A stretch of DNA of 64,000 bases from Mycolicibacterium sp. TUM20985. GTDB lineage: Bacteria; Actinomycetota; Actinomycetes; Mycobacteriales; Mycobacteriaceae. The position numbers were made by a program, and so were the translations under genes. How positions within the stretch are numbered: position 1 is the stretch's first letter; each line of letters begins with the position of its first letter. Positions 26,433 through 34,173 of the stretch are shown here, one piece after another. The notes below the pieces were generated by a model. That model was not told where the DNA came from. It did no database searches and worked only from the letters and a program-made list of their open reading frames with translations. The stretch lies in assembly GCF_030295745.1 (NCBI RefSeq), contig NZ_AP027291.1, positions 4,650,001 to 4,714,000 of the forward strand. The letters run 5' to 3'.

Positions 26433-27140
26433 TCATCCGCCCACTACCCGAGCATGGCCGCCTACCCGACCAGAGGCCCTGGTGGCCAACCGCACCCGGC
26501 TGATGCGTCCGCACCCCGGCGTGGGCGCACCGGAACCGCCCCCGGTCACCTCATAACCGCAGACCCTCGACTCCAGTCGAGCCGATGCCCCGTGCCAATC
26601 CCCGTCGGTGACCAGGAGGGTGCACCCCTTCTGGCGGGCCCTCGCCGTCACCGCACGCGCCCTGGTCGGTGTCACCGATCGACCGCCAAGGCCGAGCACC
26701 ACCAGATCCAGCCCGTCCATCAACACCGCGGCCACCTCCACCGGATCGGCACCGGGGTCGGGGATCACCGCGAGCCGGCTGAGGTCGGCACCCATCTCGA
26801 CGGCGGCGAGCAGCCCCACATCGGGCTGGCCCACGATGGCCGCATGCCCACCTGCCGCCGTCACCGCCGCCACCAGTTGCAAGGGCAGCGACCGGGCTCC
26901 CGACAACACCGCGACCGTGCCGCGGGGCAACGACTGGGGCAGGAGGTCGGACAATGATTCCGGTATCGGCAGCAAAGTTTCAGAGGCCGGCAGCGAGGCA
27001 GGTGACGGCATGGCTCCGCGTCGCGTCGAACCCGCTGGCCCCGACAACCTCCCACTGACCTCGGCCATCTTGCGCCGCAGGTGTTCTACCTGTTCAGCGC
27101 GATTTAGCGAGGGTTGAGCAACACGCATCACCGCTGTCAC
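26433..27140 (-). CDS. imuA: SOS mutasome accessory protein ImuA'
   Basis: 235 residues, remote RecA/SulA-like fold without an intact Walker A. Visible landmarks are LPRGTVAVLSGARSLPLQLVAAVTAAGGHAAIVG and GLDLVVLGLGGRSVTPTRARAV. The start GTG at 27140 is chosen because AGAGG lies 8 bases upstream and because the frame beyond it runs through the LexA box; an ATG at 27128 is possible. Works with ImuB and DnaE2. Corresponds to Rv3395c. Confidence 0.9.
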   Translation of the reverse strand: MTAVMRVAQPSLNRAEQVEHLRRKMAEVSGRLSGPAGSTRRGAMPSPASLPASETLLPIPESLSDLLPQSLPRGTVAVLSGARSLPLQLVAAVTAAGGHAAIVGQPDVGLLAAVEMGADLSRLAVIPDPGADPVEVAAVLMDGLDLVVLGLGGRSVTPTRARAVTARARQKGCTLLVTDGDWHGASARLESRVCGYEVTGGGSGAPTPGCGRISRVRLATRASGRVGGHARVVGG

Positions 27141-27455
27141 AACAGCACCTCTCGCATCATCCGACTCTCCCGCACCGATCCCCGTATTCGAAAGTATGTT
27201 CGATACGACGAGTAAACACTCACCCTCCGACACGGTCAAGCGGATCAGGGGGTCGAGGCGGTGCAGACCGGAGGGTGGTATACGCCTCCAGAGAAATGCC
27301 CGGACGGGCACCCCGGCATACGTTAGAGTTCGGTGGCCGGAACCCGCTTCGGGATGGGACTGGTGCGCGCGTCCAACTAAGGACCGTGCGGAATCGCCTG
27401 GCGGTTCGCCGAAGATCATGTGTTGACAATTCGGGGATTGAGTAAGGAACACATC
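27141..27455. other. 315-bp divergent intergenic region between imuA' and the lipoprotein gene
   Basis: Holds the LexA box (27188-27203). A 14-bp hairpin sequence with 6-bp arms lies at 27297-27310, and a possible rightward -10 box, TAGAGT, at 27324-27329, which would give the lipoprotein mRNA a leader of about 120 bases. No coding potential was seen on either strand. Confidence 0.6.
27188..27203. promoter_or_regulatory. LexA (SOS) box of imuA'-imuB
   Basis: On the minus strand it reads TCGAAC-N4-TTTCGA, 11 of 12 positions matching the consensus, 48 bp upstream of the imuA' start. The fit to the dnaE2 box supports joint control of the mutasome. Confidence 0.88.
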
Positions 27456-27704
27456 ATGAGGTCACATCGTCTGGCTCGCCGTATCGGGGCCTACGCGGGA
27501 GGCGCCGCCATCGTCGCGATGGTCGGGCTGACCGCTGCGTGCGGCGGCGGTTCGGAGAAGGCTCCCGAAACGTCGACCACCACGACCACCACCGCACCTT
27601 CGGTGACGCCCACCGAGAAGTCGATCAACCCGACGGGCGGCAACCTCTTCACCCCTCCGGTCAAGGCGCCCCCCGCCCCGACCGCCATTCCCGGCGACAA
27701 CTGA
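27456..27704 (+). CDS. Small lipoprotein
   Basis: 82 residues. Basic start MRSHRLARRIGAY, hydrophobic core GGAAIVAMVGL, lipobox LTAAC with the lipidated Cys at about residue 29, then GGGSEKAPE, a Thr-rich stretch and a Pro-rich tail. AAGGA lies 9 bases before the ATG. The mature part (about 54 residues) is low-complexity with no recognisable domain. The gene is 49 bp ahead of the sedolisin gene on the same strand and may belong to that operon. Confidence 0.82.
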   Translation: MRSHRLARRIGAYAGGAAIVAMVGLTAACGGGSEKAPETSTTTTTTAPSVTPTEKSINPTGGNLFTPPVKAPPAPTAIPGDN

Positions 27705-27753
27705 CATCACGCGGTCTCGTCAGTTCTCCGCGGGACCGTTTCAGAACGACACC

Positions 27754-29391
27754 ATGCCGTCACCCACTGTGACATCACCACCGGCCAGGCGCATCAGCGT
27801 CTGGCCGTGGTTGTTGCCGGTCATCCTGGTCGGTGTTCTGGCGCTCGCCTCGGATCTGCGGACCACACCGAGCGCCGGAACGCCCAACCTCATCGATGGT
27901 CCCTTCGCCTCGTTGTTGGCCGCCTCGACCGATCTCGGTCCGGCGCGCGGCGATCACGTCCAGTTGACCGCCATGCTGAACGACCACCGTCGCCCAGATG
28001 AGTTGATCGGCTGGGCGGATCGGCACGGTCTGTCCGTGCAATGGCGGGCCAGCGACGGCTGGGCCGTGGTCGAGGGCGCGCCCGACCACGTGGCGGACGC
28101 CTTCCGCGTCGAGGTTCACGACTACCGCGGCCAGCGCGGTCAGGAGTTCTACGCCTCACCGCAGCAGCCGGAGGTGCCCCCGCCACTGCGTGACGAGGTC
28201 GATCAACTGGGCCGAATCCTCAGTTACACACCGCATCACGAATCGCGCCCGGACATCCTGCCGTTGGACGTGCCCGATCGTGGGCTGACCCCCACCGCGC
28301 TCCTCAACACCTACAACGCAGCGGGCTTGGCGCGCACCGGTTTCACCGGCAAGGGCACCACGATCGTCATCTTCGCCTTCAACGGTTTCGGCCAATCCGA
28401 TCTCGACACGTTCGCCGAGCTGAACGGGCTTCCCAAGTTCACTCCGACCGTCGTCGGCGACGAGCTGCCCGAACCCTATGGCGAGACCACGATGGATCTC
28501 GAAGTCGCCCATGCGATTGCACCCGATGCCAGGAAGGTCGTCGTCAACGCCCGTCCGACCGTCGAGGGCGACGGCGCCTTCCAGAAGATCGGCCAGATGA
28601 TGGAGGACACCGATCGGCGGTTCCCCGGCGCGATCTGGAGCCTGTCGATCGGCTGGGGTTGCGACAAGCTGCTCACCGCAGCGGATTTGGCCCCGGTTCG
28701 CTCTGCGCTCGCGACCGCCCACACCCATGGCACCACGGCCTTCAACGCCAGCGGTGATCTCGCCGGGCTGGAGTGCAAGGGTGGTGACGACTGGGACTCC
28801 CCACCTGGGCCGGCCGACGTGGGGCTGGATTCCATTGCCTCCCTTCCCGAGATGACCAGTGTCGGTGGCACCACCCTGTCCACCGATTCCCAGGGCAAGT
28901 GGTTGGCCGAGCAGGCCTGGTTCGACGTCCCGCTCTCGCAGGGCACCGGCGGCGGGGTGTCGACACTGTTCGAACTGCCGCCATGGCAGGACGTGGCGGT
29001 CGAACAGGTTCCCGCTGAACGCAATACGGGCAATAGACTGACCCCCGACATCTCCGCCGTCGCCGACCCGTTCACCGGGGTGAAGATAGTGCTCAACGGC
29101 GACAACGTGGTTGGTGGCGGGACCTCGCAATCGGCGCCCATCTGGGCGGGCCTGGCCGCAGTGATGACACAGTTCCTGACCGCCAACGGTGGCGGTCCGA
29201 TCGGCGACATCAACCCCCTGCTGTACCGCATCGCGGAGGGCGCACCGCTTCCCGCGTTCCGCGACGTCACCCTCGGCGGGAACGCCGTCGACACCGCGGG
29301 ACCGGGTTATGACCTGGTCAGCGGTCTAGGCACACCGGACGTCGACAACCTCGCCCGCAACCTGCTTACCTTCCAGAGGATCGCGCAATGA
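27754..29391 (+). CDS. Sedolisin-type serine-carboxyl peptidase (family S53), membrane-anchored or secreted
   Basis: 545 residues. An N-terminal hydrophobic segment (ISVWPWLLPVILVGVLALASDL) serves as signal or anchor. A pro-domain follows to about residue 185, then the catalytic domain. S53 catalytic residues are visible: Glu244 and Asp248 in ETTMDLE, oxyanion Asp335 in NASGDLAG and nucleophile Ser458 in GGGTSQSAPIWAG. The calcium-site end DVTLGGNAV..GPGYDLVSGLGTPDVD is intact. All key residues being present suggests an active, acid-acting endopeptidase or tripeptidyl peptidase outside the membrane. Stop and the next start overlap as ATGA. Confidence 0.93.
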   Translation: MPSPTVTSPPARRISVWPWLLPVILVGVLALASDLRTTPSAGTPNLIDGPFASLLAASTDLGPARGDHVQLTAMLNDHRRPDELIGWADRHGLSVQWRASDGWAVVEGAPDHVADAFRVEVHDYRGQRGQEFYASPQQPEVPPPLRDEVDQLGRILSYTPHHESRPDILPLDVPDRGLTPTALLNTYNAAGLARTGFTGKGTTIVIFAFNGFGQSDLDTFAELNGLPKFTPTVVGDELPEPYGETTMDLEVAHAIAPDARKVVVNARPTVEGDGAFQKIGQMMEDTDRRFPGAIWSLSIGWGCDKLLTAADLAPVRSALATAHTHGTTAFNASGDLAGLECKGGDDWDSPPGPADVGLDSIASLPEMTSVGGTTLSTDSQGKWLAEQAWFDVPLSQGTGGGVSTLFELPPWQDVAVEQVPAERNTGNRLTPDISAVADPFTGVKIVLNGDNVVGGGTSQSAPIWAGLAAVMTQFLTANGGGPIGDINPLLYRIAEGAPLPAFRDVTLGGNAVDTAGPGYDLVSGLGTPDVDNLARNLLTFQRIAQ

Positions 29392-30617
29392 CTACCCCAC
29401 CGGAAACGGACGGCCCGACACCGGGAATGGTCGAGTGCCGGGTCTGTCAGACGGAAGTGCCGGAAGGTGAATTCTGCGGCCTCTGCGGCATCCCCCTCAA
29501 GGACCACGGCACGTCGGGCCCGTGGTGGCTGCGTCTCAAGGCGTACAGCGCATCACCCGGTGAACACCTGCTGAGACCGAACATCGTCAGCTCGCTCTTC
29601 CCTCATCTGTCACCGAGTTCACGCATGCCGTTCCTGCTCGGCCTCGGCGTGATCCTCGTCGCCCTGATCGCCGCCACCTTGTTCCGCCTGCCCGCGGCAC
29701 TGATCACCGTCGCCGCCCTTGGCCTGCCCCTGCTGTTCCTCATCTATCTGCAGGAGTCCGACGTCTACGACGACGTTCCCACCGGCACGCTGGTGGCGGC
29801 GGCCGGACTCGGCATCGGCCTAGGTGTCGGATGGGTGCTCCTGACCGGGGCGGTGGTGGCCCAGGCCTATGACGTAGGGCTGGGCGCGGGCATCGCCGGA
29901 TCACGAATACTTCGCGACGGCTTGGGCATTCCCATCGCCGGCATGCTGTTGATGCTCACCCCCGCGGTGGTCGTGCGGTTGTTCCGGTCGGGGCAGCGAG
30001 AATCCCTGGACGGCTTCGCCATCGGAGCGCTCGGTGCGTTGATGTTCACGGCGGCAGCGCAAATGACACGGCTGGCTCCGCAGTTCGCCGGCGGCATGAT
30101 CGCCAAGTCCAGACCGATGAGCGGCCTGCTGGTCGAGGCGGGTATCCGCGGCATCGCGGTGCCGCTGACGGCGACCGCGGTGGGTGGCCTCATCGGCACG
30201 GCATTGTGGTTCACCAGACCGGCGAACAAGAAGGAACAGCACCGCAATTACGTGCGCCTCGCCCTCACGGTCTTCGCGCTGGTCGTCATGACGATGTACG
30301 CGCTGCTGGGATTGATCGACGTGGCGCGGTTCCCACAGCTGCTGCAGTTGACGATCCATCTCGCCGTGGCCGCCGTCGCCGTGCTCGCCCTGCGCGTCGG
30401 TCTGCACCTCGCACTGCTGTACGAGGCGCACGACGAGATCCTCTCCGATGAGCCGCTGCTGTGCCCGCACTGCAATCACGTCGTGCCGGACATGGCGTTC
30501 TGCGCCGCCTGCGGGGCGGCCACCCGGGCGTCGTCACGGTCGTCGCGCAGTGCTCGGCGGGAAACCCGGCCGGTGCGCGTCGACACGGGGCCCGAGCCGG
30601 GGACGGACGCGCCGTGA
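29388..30617 (+). CDS. Polytopic membrane protein with a zinc ribbon at each end
   Basis: 409 residues. An N-terminal Cys4 module (CRVCQTEVPEGEFCGLCG, residues about 17-34) and a C-terminal Cys4 module (CPHCNHVVPDMAFCAACG, about 363-380) flank about nine hydrophobic segments. The tail after the second ribbon is Ser/Arg-rich. Translationally coupled on both sides (ATGA with the protease, GTGA with the next gene). The layout recalls PrsW-like membrane proteases and zinc-ribbon membrane proteins, but I could not identify a catalytic motif, so no enzymatic function is claimed. Confidence 0.85.
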   Translation: MTTPPETDGPTPGMVECRVCQTEVPEGEFCGLCGIPLKDHGTSGPWWLRLKAYSASPGEHLLRPNIVSSLFPHLSPSSRMPFLLGLGVILVALIAATLFRLPAALITVAALGLPLLFLIYLQESDVYDDVPTGTLVAAAGLGIGLGVGWVLLTGAVVAQAYDVGLGAGIAGSRILRDGLGIPIAGMLLMLTPAVVVRLFRSGQRESLDGFAIGALGALMFTAAAQMTRLAPQFAGGMIAKSRPMSGLLVEAGIRGIAVPLTATAVGGLIGTALWFTRPANKKEQHRNYVRLALTVFALVVMTMYALLGLIDVARFPQLLQLTIHLAVAAVAVLALRVGLHLALLYEAHDEILSDEPLLCPHCNHVVPDMAFCAACGAATRASSRSSRSARRETRPVRVDTGPEPGTDAP

Positions 30618-31333
30618 CGACGGTCCTTCCCGGCTACTCGACGCAAGCCGGAACCTACACTGCGCCTTCGCTTCCCACGACCTCGCGCCGACGGCTGCTC
30701 GTCGTATGGGTGGCCGCCATCGGCCTCGTCGCCGCCGGCTTGGTCGCGCTGTCCGGCGCCATCGAGAAGCCGGCTGCGAAGTACGTCTGCCCGCCCGACT
30801 GCGGGCGGCCGCCGATGGGCCAACCCGTCACCATCAACCCGCGCTTCACCGCTCCCGACGGGACGTTCTCGGTCGCCTACCCCGCCGAGGGATCGGCATA
30901 CGCCGTCACCTCCAACGACCGCGGCGTCACGGCGGACCTGTTGGTGGGCGACCGCGGCACCATGCGACTGTTCAGCGAGCCGGCCCAGGGACGCACACCC
31001 GAACAGATCACCAAACAGCTCGTCAAGAAGACCTTCCCCGACAACAAGATGGCGTACGAGATCCCCAACGCCATGGTCGGGTATCAACCGGGCTACGGGC
31101 TGGCCGCCGACTGCTGGCCACAGGGATCCAATGCGAGCTACACCCGGATGCGGGTGGTCGTGATGGTGGCCGTGAAGAACGACCTCGCACTGGTGGCCGG
31201 TGCGGTCGGCCCGTACCACGCGTTCGGGCCGGACTTCGGTTCGGGCAAACCATCGGCGGCCAACCTGCAACTCGCCCTGGACATGGGCAAATACGTCAAC
31301 AGCTTCAGCTGGCGGGGCGACCCGGTGCGCTGA
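30614..31333 (+). CDS. Membrane-anchored extracytoplasmic protein, third gene of the sedolisin operon
   Basis: 239 residues. One N-terminal transmembrane helix (LLVVWVAAIGLVAAGLVALSGAI) follows a 30-residue cytosolic part, so it is a single-pass type II membrane protein. The external part begins with CPPDCGRPP, a likely small disulfide loop, and continues with a compact domain with FSVAYPAEGSAYAVTSNDRGV and ending FSWRGDPVR. I do not recognise the domain. The GTG start overlaps the preceding stop (GTGA), so it is made together with the zinc-ribbon protein and the protease. Confidence 0.83.
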   Translation: MTTVLPGYSTQAGTYTAPSLPTTSRRRLLVVWVAAIGLVAAGLVALSGAIEKPAAKYVCPPDCGRPPMGQPVTINPRFTAPDGTFSVAYPAEGSAYAVTSNDRGVTADLLVGDRGTMRLFSEPAQGRTPEQITKQLVKKTFPDNKMAYEIPNAMVGYQPGYGLAADCWPQGSNASYTRMRVVVMVAVKNDLALVAGAVGPYHAFGPDFGSGKPSAANLQLALDMGKYVNSFSWRGDPVR

Positions 31334-31379
31334 CGGCGCCGTTCGATTCGCGTGCGAGCTGACTAGGGTCCACTTGAAT

Positions 31380-31401
31380 GGTGACATTGACAAATGTCAC
31401 C
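31380..31401. promoter_or_regulatory. Inverted-repeat operator overlapping the -35 box of the monooxygenase operon
   Basis: GGTGACAT and its exact complement ATGTCACC, separated by 6 bp. The TTGACA box (31387-31392) lies across the left arm and loop, so a protein bound here would control the promoter. The MerR-type regulator at the end of the operon, or a TetR protein elsewhere, could be the ligand. Confidence 0.7.
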
Positions 31402-31416
31402 AATCGCTGCTGTACT
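31387..31416 (+). promoter_or_regulatory. Promoter of the lipase-SDR-di-iron-monooxygenase-MerR operon
   Basis: -35 TTGACA (31387-31392), 18-bp spacer, -10 TGTACT (31411-31416). The -10 box ends 6 bases before the GTG at 31423, predicting a leaderless mRNA. Confidence 0.65.
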
Positions 31417-31422
31417 CCAGCT

Positions 31423-32400
31423 GTGACGACCGACCCGATGCCCGTCAGAGGATCGCGACGATCGCGCGGCGCCGCCGCGCTCAGCGGCCTGACCCTGCGA
31501 CAGATCAGCGCGGTACTGCCACCCGAACGGGCGTGGGGGTTGTGGACGTCGCGACGGATCGTCGCGCGGATCATGGATTCCTTCGGCCCCTCTCTCGCGG
31601 GCACCGAGGTCGAGAAGGTCGACGTCCGCGTCCGCGACGGCGGACGGGTCGTCGGCGAATGGGTGCGTGGCGCCGGGGTCGAGCACGCCGGGCAATGCAT
31701 CTACTTCTTGCACGGCAGTGGATTCGCCCTGTGCTCACCGCGCACTCACCGTCGGCTGACCGCGTGGCTGTCACGGCTCACCGGTCTGCCGGTGTTCTGC
31801 GTTGACTACCGACTTGCGCCGCGCTACCGATTCCCCACCGCCGCCGTGGACGTCCGCTCGGGCTGGGACTGGCTGTGCCGCGAGAAGGGTTACGCCCCAG
31901 ACAGCATCGTCGTGGCGGGCGACTCGGCGGGCGGACATCTCGCCGTCGACCTATTGTTGCAGTCCGACGTCGACCACCCGGCCGGACTGGCGCTGTTCTC
32001 CCCCTTGATCGACCTGACGTTCGGGCTGGCACGCGTCCGCGAGGAGTTGCGCCGCGACCCCGCGATCCGCGCCACCGACGCTGCCAGACTGGTCGGATTA
32101 TATTGTGCAGGAACCGATCTCACGCACCCCAGGCTCACCCTCGACGTCGCAGGCGGCCGCCGGCTGCCGCCGACACTCATCCAGGCCGGCGGCGGCGAGA
32201 TGCTCGTCGGCGATGCCAGGAGGCTGGCCGCCGACGTCACGACGGCCGGCGGGGACTGCGAGCTGCAGGTCTGGCCCGACCAGGTGCACGTCTTCCAGGC
32301 GTTGCCGCGACTCGCACCCGATGCCGTGCCCGCCATGCGGCGGGTGGCCGCATTCATCGCGGAGTCGTTGCAGACCAAAGAAATTCGGCGGGCGGGATGA
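31423..32400 (+). CDS. Hormone-sensitive-lipase family alpha/beta hydrolase
   Basis: 325 residues. The oxyanion-hole motif is HGSG (FLHGSGFALCSPRTHRR) in place of the usual HGGG, the nucleophile elbow is GDSAGGHLA, and the catalytic Asp/His are likely in VWPDQVHVFQALP. CVDYRLAPRYRFPTAAVDV is the strongly conserved HSL segment. It would hydrolyse esters of medium or long chains in the cytosol. GTG 31423 is chosen from promoter spacing; the open frame to 31378 passes through the -35 and -10 boxes. First gene of a five-gene operon, ATGA overlap with the next. Confidence 0.9.
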   Translation: MTTDPMPVRGSRRSRGAAALSGLTLRQISAVLPPERAWGLWTSRRIVARIMDSFGPSLAGTEVEKVDVRVRDGGRVVGEWVRGAGVEHAGQCIYFLHGSGFALCSPRTHRRLTAWLSRLTGLPVFCVDYRLAPRYRFPTAAVDVRSGWDWLCREKGYAPDSIVVAGDSAGGHLAVDLLLQSDVDHPAGLALFSPLIDLTFGLARVREELRRDPAIRATDAARLVGLYCAGTDLTHPRLTLDVAGGRRLPPTLIQAGGGEMLVGDARRLAADVTTAGGDCELQVWPDQVHVFQALPRLAPDAVPAMRRVAAFIAESLQTKEIRRAG

Positions 32401-33230
32401 GCCTGTTGGGATCATCACCCAAGCGCAGTCACGGCGCGGCCGCGGTCATCACCGGCGCGGGCAGCGGCATCGGCGCGGCCTTCGCCACTGAACTGGCCGG
32501 TCGCGGCGGCCGGGTCGTGTGCAGCGACGTCGACGAGGTGTCCTCGCGCGCCACCGCCGATGCCATCGTGGCCGCCGGCGGTCAGGCCACCTCGGTCCGT
32601 TGCGACGTCTCCCAGATCGACGACGTACGACAGCTGGCCAAGGAAGCGCAGACCTGGCTCGACGGTCCGCCCACGTTGATGATCAACAACGCGGGCGTCG
32701 GTGCCGGCGGCGCACCCATCGGGGAGATCGAGCTCGACGACTGGAGCTGGGTCCTCGGCATCAACCTGTGGGGGCCGATCAACGGCTGCCAGGTGTTCAC
32801 GCCGATCATGCGCAACGCGGGCCGGCCGGGCGGGATCATCAACGTCGCGTCGGCCGCCGCCTTCGGGGCCGCGCCGGGGATGGCGGCCTACAACGTCAGC
32901 AAGGCGGGGGTGCTCTCGCTGTCCGAGACGCTAGCCGCCGAACTATCCGGTACCGGCATCAACGTGACCGTGCTGTGTCCCACCTTCGTCAAGACCAACA
33001 TCGTTGAGGCGGGCCGCATCTCGGCGAGATCGACACAGTTGGCCGACCGGCTGATGCGCTGGACCGGATTCTCCCCGGAGCGGGTCGCCCGCACCTGCCT
33101 GGACACCAACGACCGAGGCGGCCTGTACTGCATGCCGCAGCCCGACGCCAGAATTGGCTGGGCTGTCAAACGTTTGACCCCGACGGTCTACACCCGTGCC
33201 GCCGGCCTGACCAATCGCGTCACCCAGTAG
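32397..33230 (+). CDS. Short-chain dehydrogenase/reductase
   Basis: 277 residues, classical SDR. Cofactor motif TGAGSGIG near residue 19, Asp after strand 2 (VVCSDVDE) suggesting NAD(H) preference, NNAG in LMINNAGVG, catalytic Ser in NVASAAAFG and YNVSK near residue 165. The C-terminal GWAVKRLTPTVYTRAAGL is the extension seen in mycobacterial SDRs that act on lipophilic alcohols. ATGA overlap with the lipase gene and 9 bp to the next gene. Substrate unknown. Confidence 0.92.
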   Translation: MSLLGSSPKRSHGAAAVITGAGSGIGAAFATELAGRGGRVVCSDVDEVSSRATADAIVAAGGQATSVRCDVSQIDDVRQLAKEAQTWLDGPPTLMINNAGVGAGGAPIGEIELDDWSWVLGINLWGPINGCQVFTPIMRNAGRPGGIINVASAAAFGAAPGMAAYNVSKAGVLSLSETLAAELSGTGINVTVLCPTFVKTNIVEAGRISARSTQLADRLMRWTGFSPERVARTCLDTNDRGGLYCMPQPDARIGWAVKRLTPTVYTRAAGLTNRVTQ

Positions 33231-33239
33231 GAGGTAGCC

Positions 33240-34172
33240 GTGGCCACCACACGAGGCATCGACATGGACGTCATGCTCGCGAAGATCAAGGACCGCCAGT
33301 GGGCACTGGCCGACATCGACTGGGATGCACCCGGTGCCGAGACGATCAGCGATGAGTTCCGGCCCAAGCTCAAGGCGTTCATGGCCGATCTCTGCTGGAT
33401 TGAGAACGTGGGCGCCAGGGGCTTCGCCGCGCTGGCCAAGAAGGCGCCGACGCCGACACTCGCCGAGATCTACCGCTACTTCCACGCCGAGGAACAGCGC
33501 CACGCCAATGCCGAACTGGCGCTGATGAAGCGGTGGGGAATGCTCTCCGACGGCGAGATGCCGGAACCGAACATCAACATCCGGCTGGCCATCCAATGGC
33601 TGGACAAGTACTCCGACGACATGTCCCTGTCGATTCTGGGCACCGTCATCCCCATGCTGGAGGTTGCCCTCGACGGTGCGCTGCTCAAGTTCCTGCTCGA
33701 AGAGGTCCACGACCCCGTCTGCCATCAGGTCTTCGAGAAGATCAACAACGACGAATCACGCCACATCGCCGTCGACTTCGACGTCCTCAACATGATCGGG
33801 AACGCGACCCCGCGCCGGTTGGCCATTCAGTTCATCGGCAACGTCGCGTCACCGGGAGTCATCATCGGCGCCCTGATGTATGCGCCGCTGCTCAACCGGA
33901 TGCGCAACAACATCGTCGGGATGGGGCTCGAGCCAGAACGGCTCTACAACGCGATGAAGCGTTTCAAGCAGCTGGGCGAGCGCGCCGAGTTCACCCGCCG
34001 GGTGCCGACGTATCAGCTCCTGAAGTTCCACTCCAAGATGGTGATCAACCCCAACCATCCGTACCACCTCCTGGCCAACACGATGGTCCGGCTGTCCGAC
34101 CGCTACCCCGACGCGCTCCTGAGCCCCATCCCCACCTGGTTCAAGGAACTCACCCACGAACCGGCGGCCTGA
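33240..34172 (+). CDS. Ferritin-like di-iron protein
   Basis: 310 residues, largely helical. Two metal-binding signatures are separated as in di-iron oxidases: EEQRH (Glu84, Glu85, His88, within YFHAEEQRHANAE) and DESRH (Asp171, Glu172, His175, within NNDESRHIAVDFD). Together they are consistent with a four-helix di-iron carboxylate site. Such proteins oxidise or hydroxylate organic substrates or act as oxidases; databases also call relatives metal-dependent hydrolases. A strong AGGAGG ribosome site precedes the GTG start by 6 bases. It lies between an SDR and a flavin monooxygenase, so a role in the same oxidation route is likely. Confidence 0.82.
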   Translation: MATTRGIDMDVMLAKIKDRQWALADIDWDAPGAETISDEFRPKLKAFMADLCWIENVGARGFAALAKKAPTPTLAEIYRYFHAEEQRHANAELALMKRWGMLSDGEMPEPNINIRLAIQWLDKYSDDMSLSILGTVIPMLEVALDGALLKFLLEEVHDPVCHQVFEKINNDESRHIAVDFDVLNMIGNATPRRLAIQFIGNVASPGVIIGALMYAPLLNRMRNNIVGMGLEPERLYNAMKRFKQLGERAEFTRRVPTYQLLKFHSKMVINPNHPYHLLANTMVRLSDRYPDALLSPIPTWFKELTHEPAA

Positions 34173-34173
34173 C

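Noticed and set aside
27423..27428. TTGACA as a -35 box for the lipoprotein gene
   Set aside because: A -10 box at proper distance would fall at or after the ribosome site; the TAGAGT at 27324 is a better candidate.
27141..27452. Upstream extension of imuA'
   Set aside because: It runs through the LexA box and promoter region; a ribosome site marks GTG 27140 instead.
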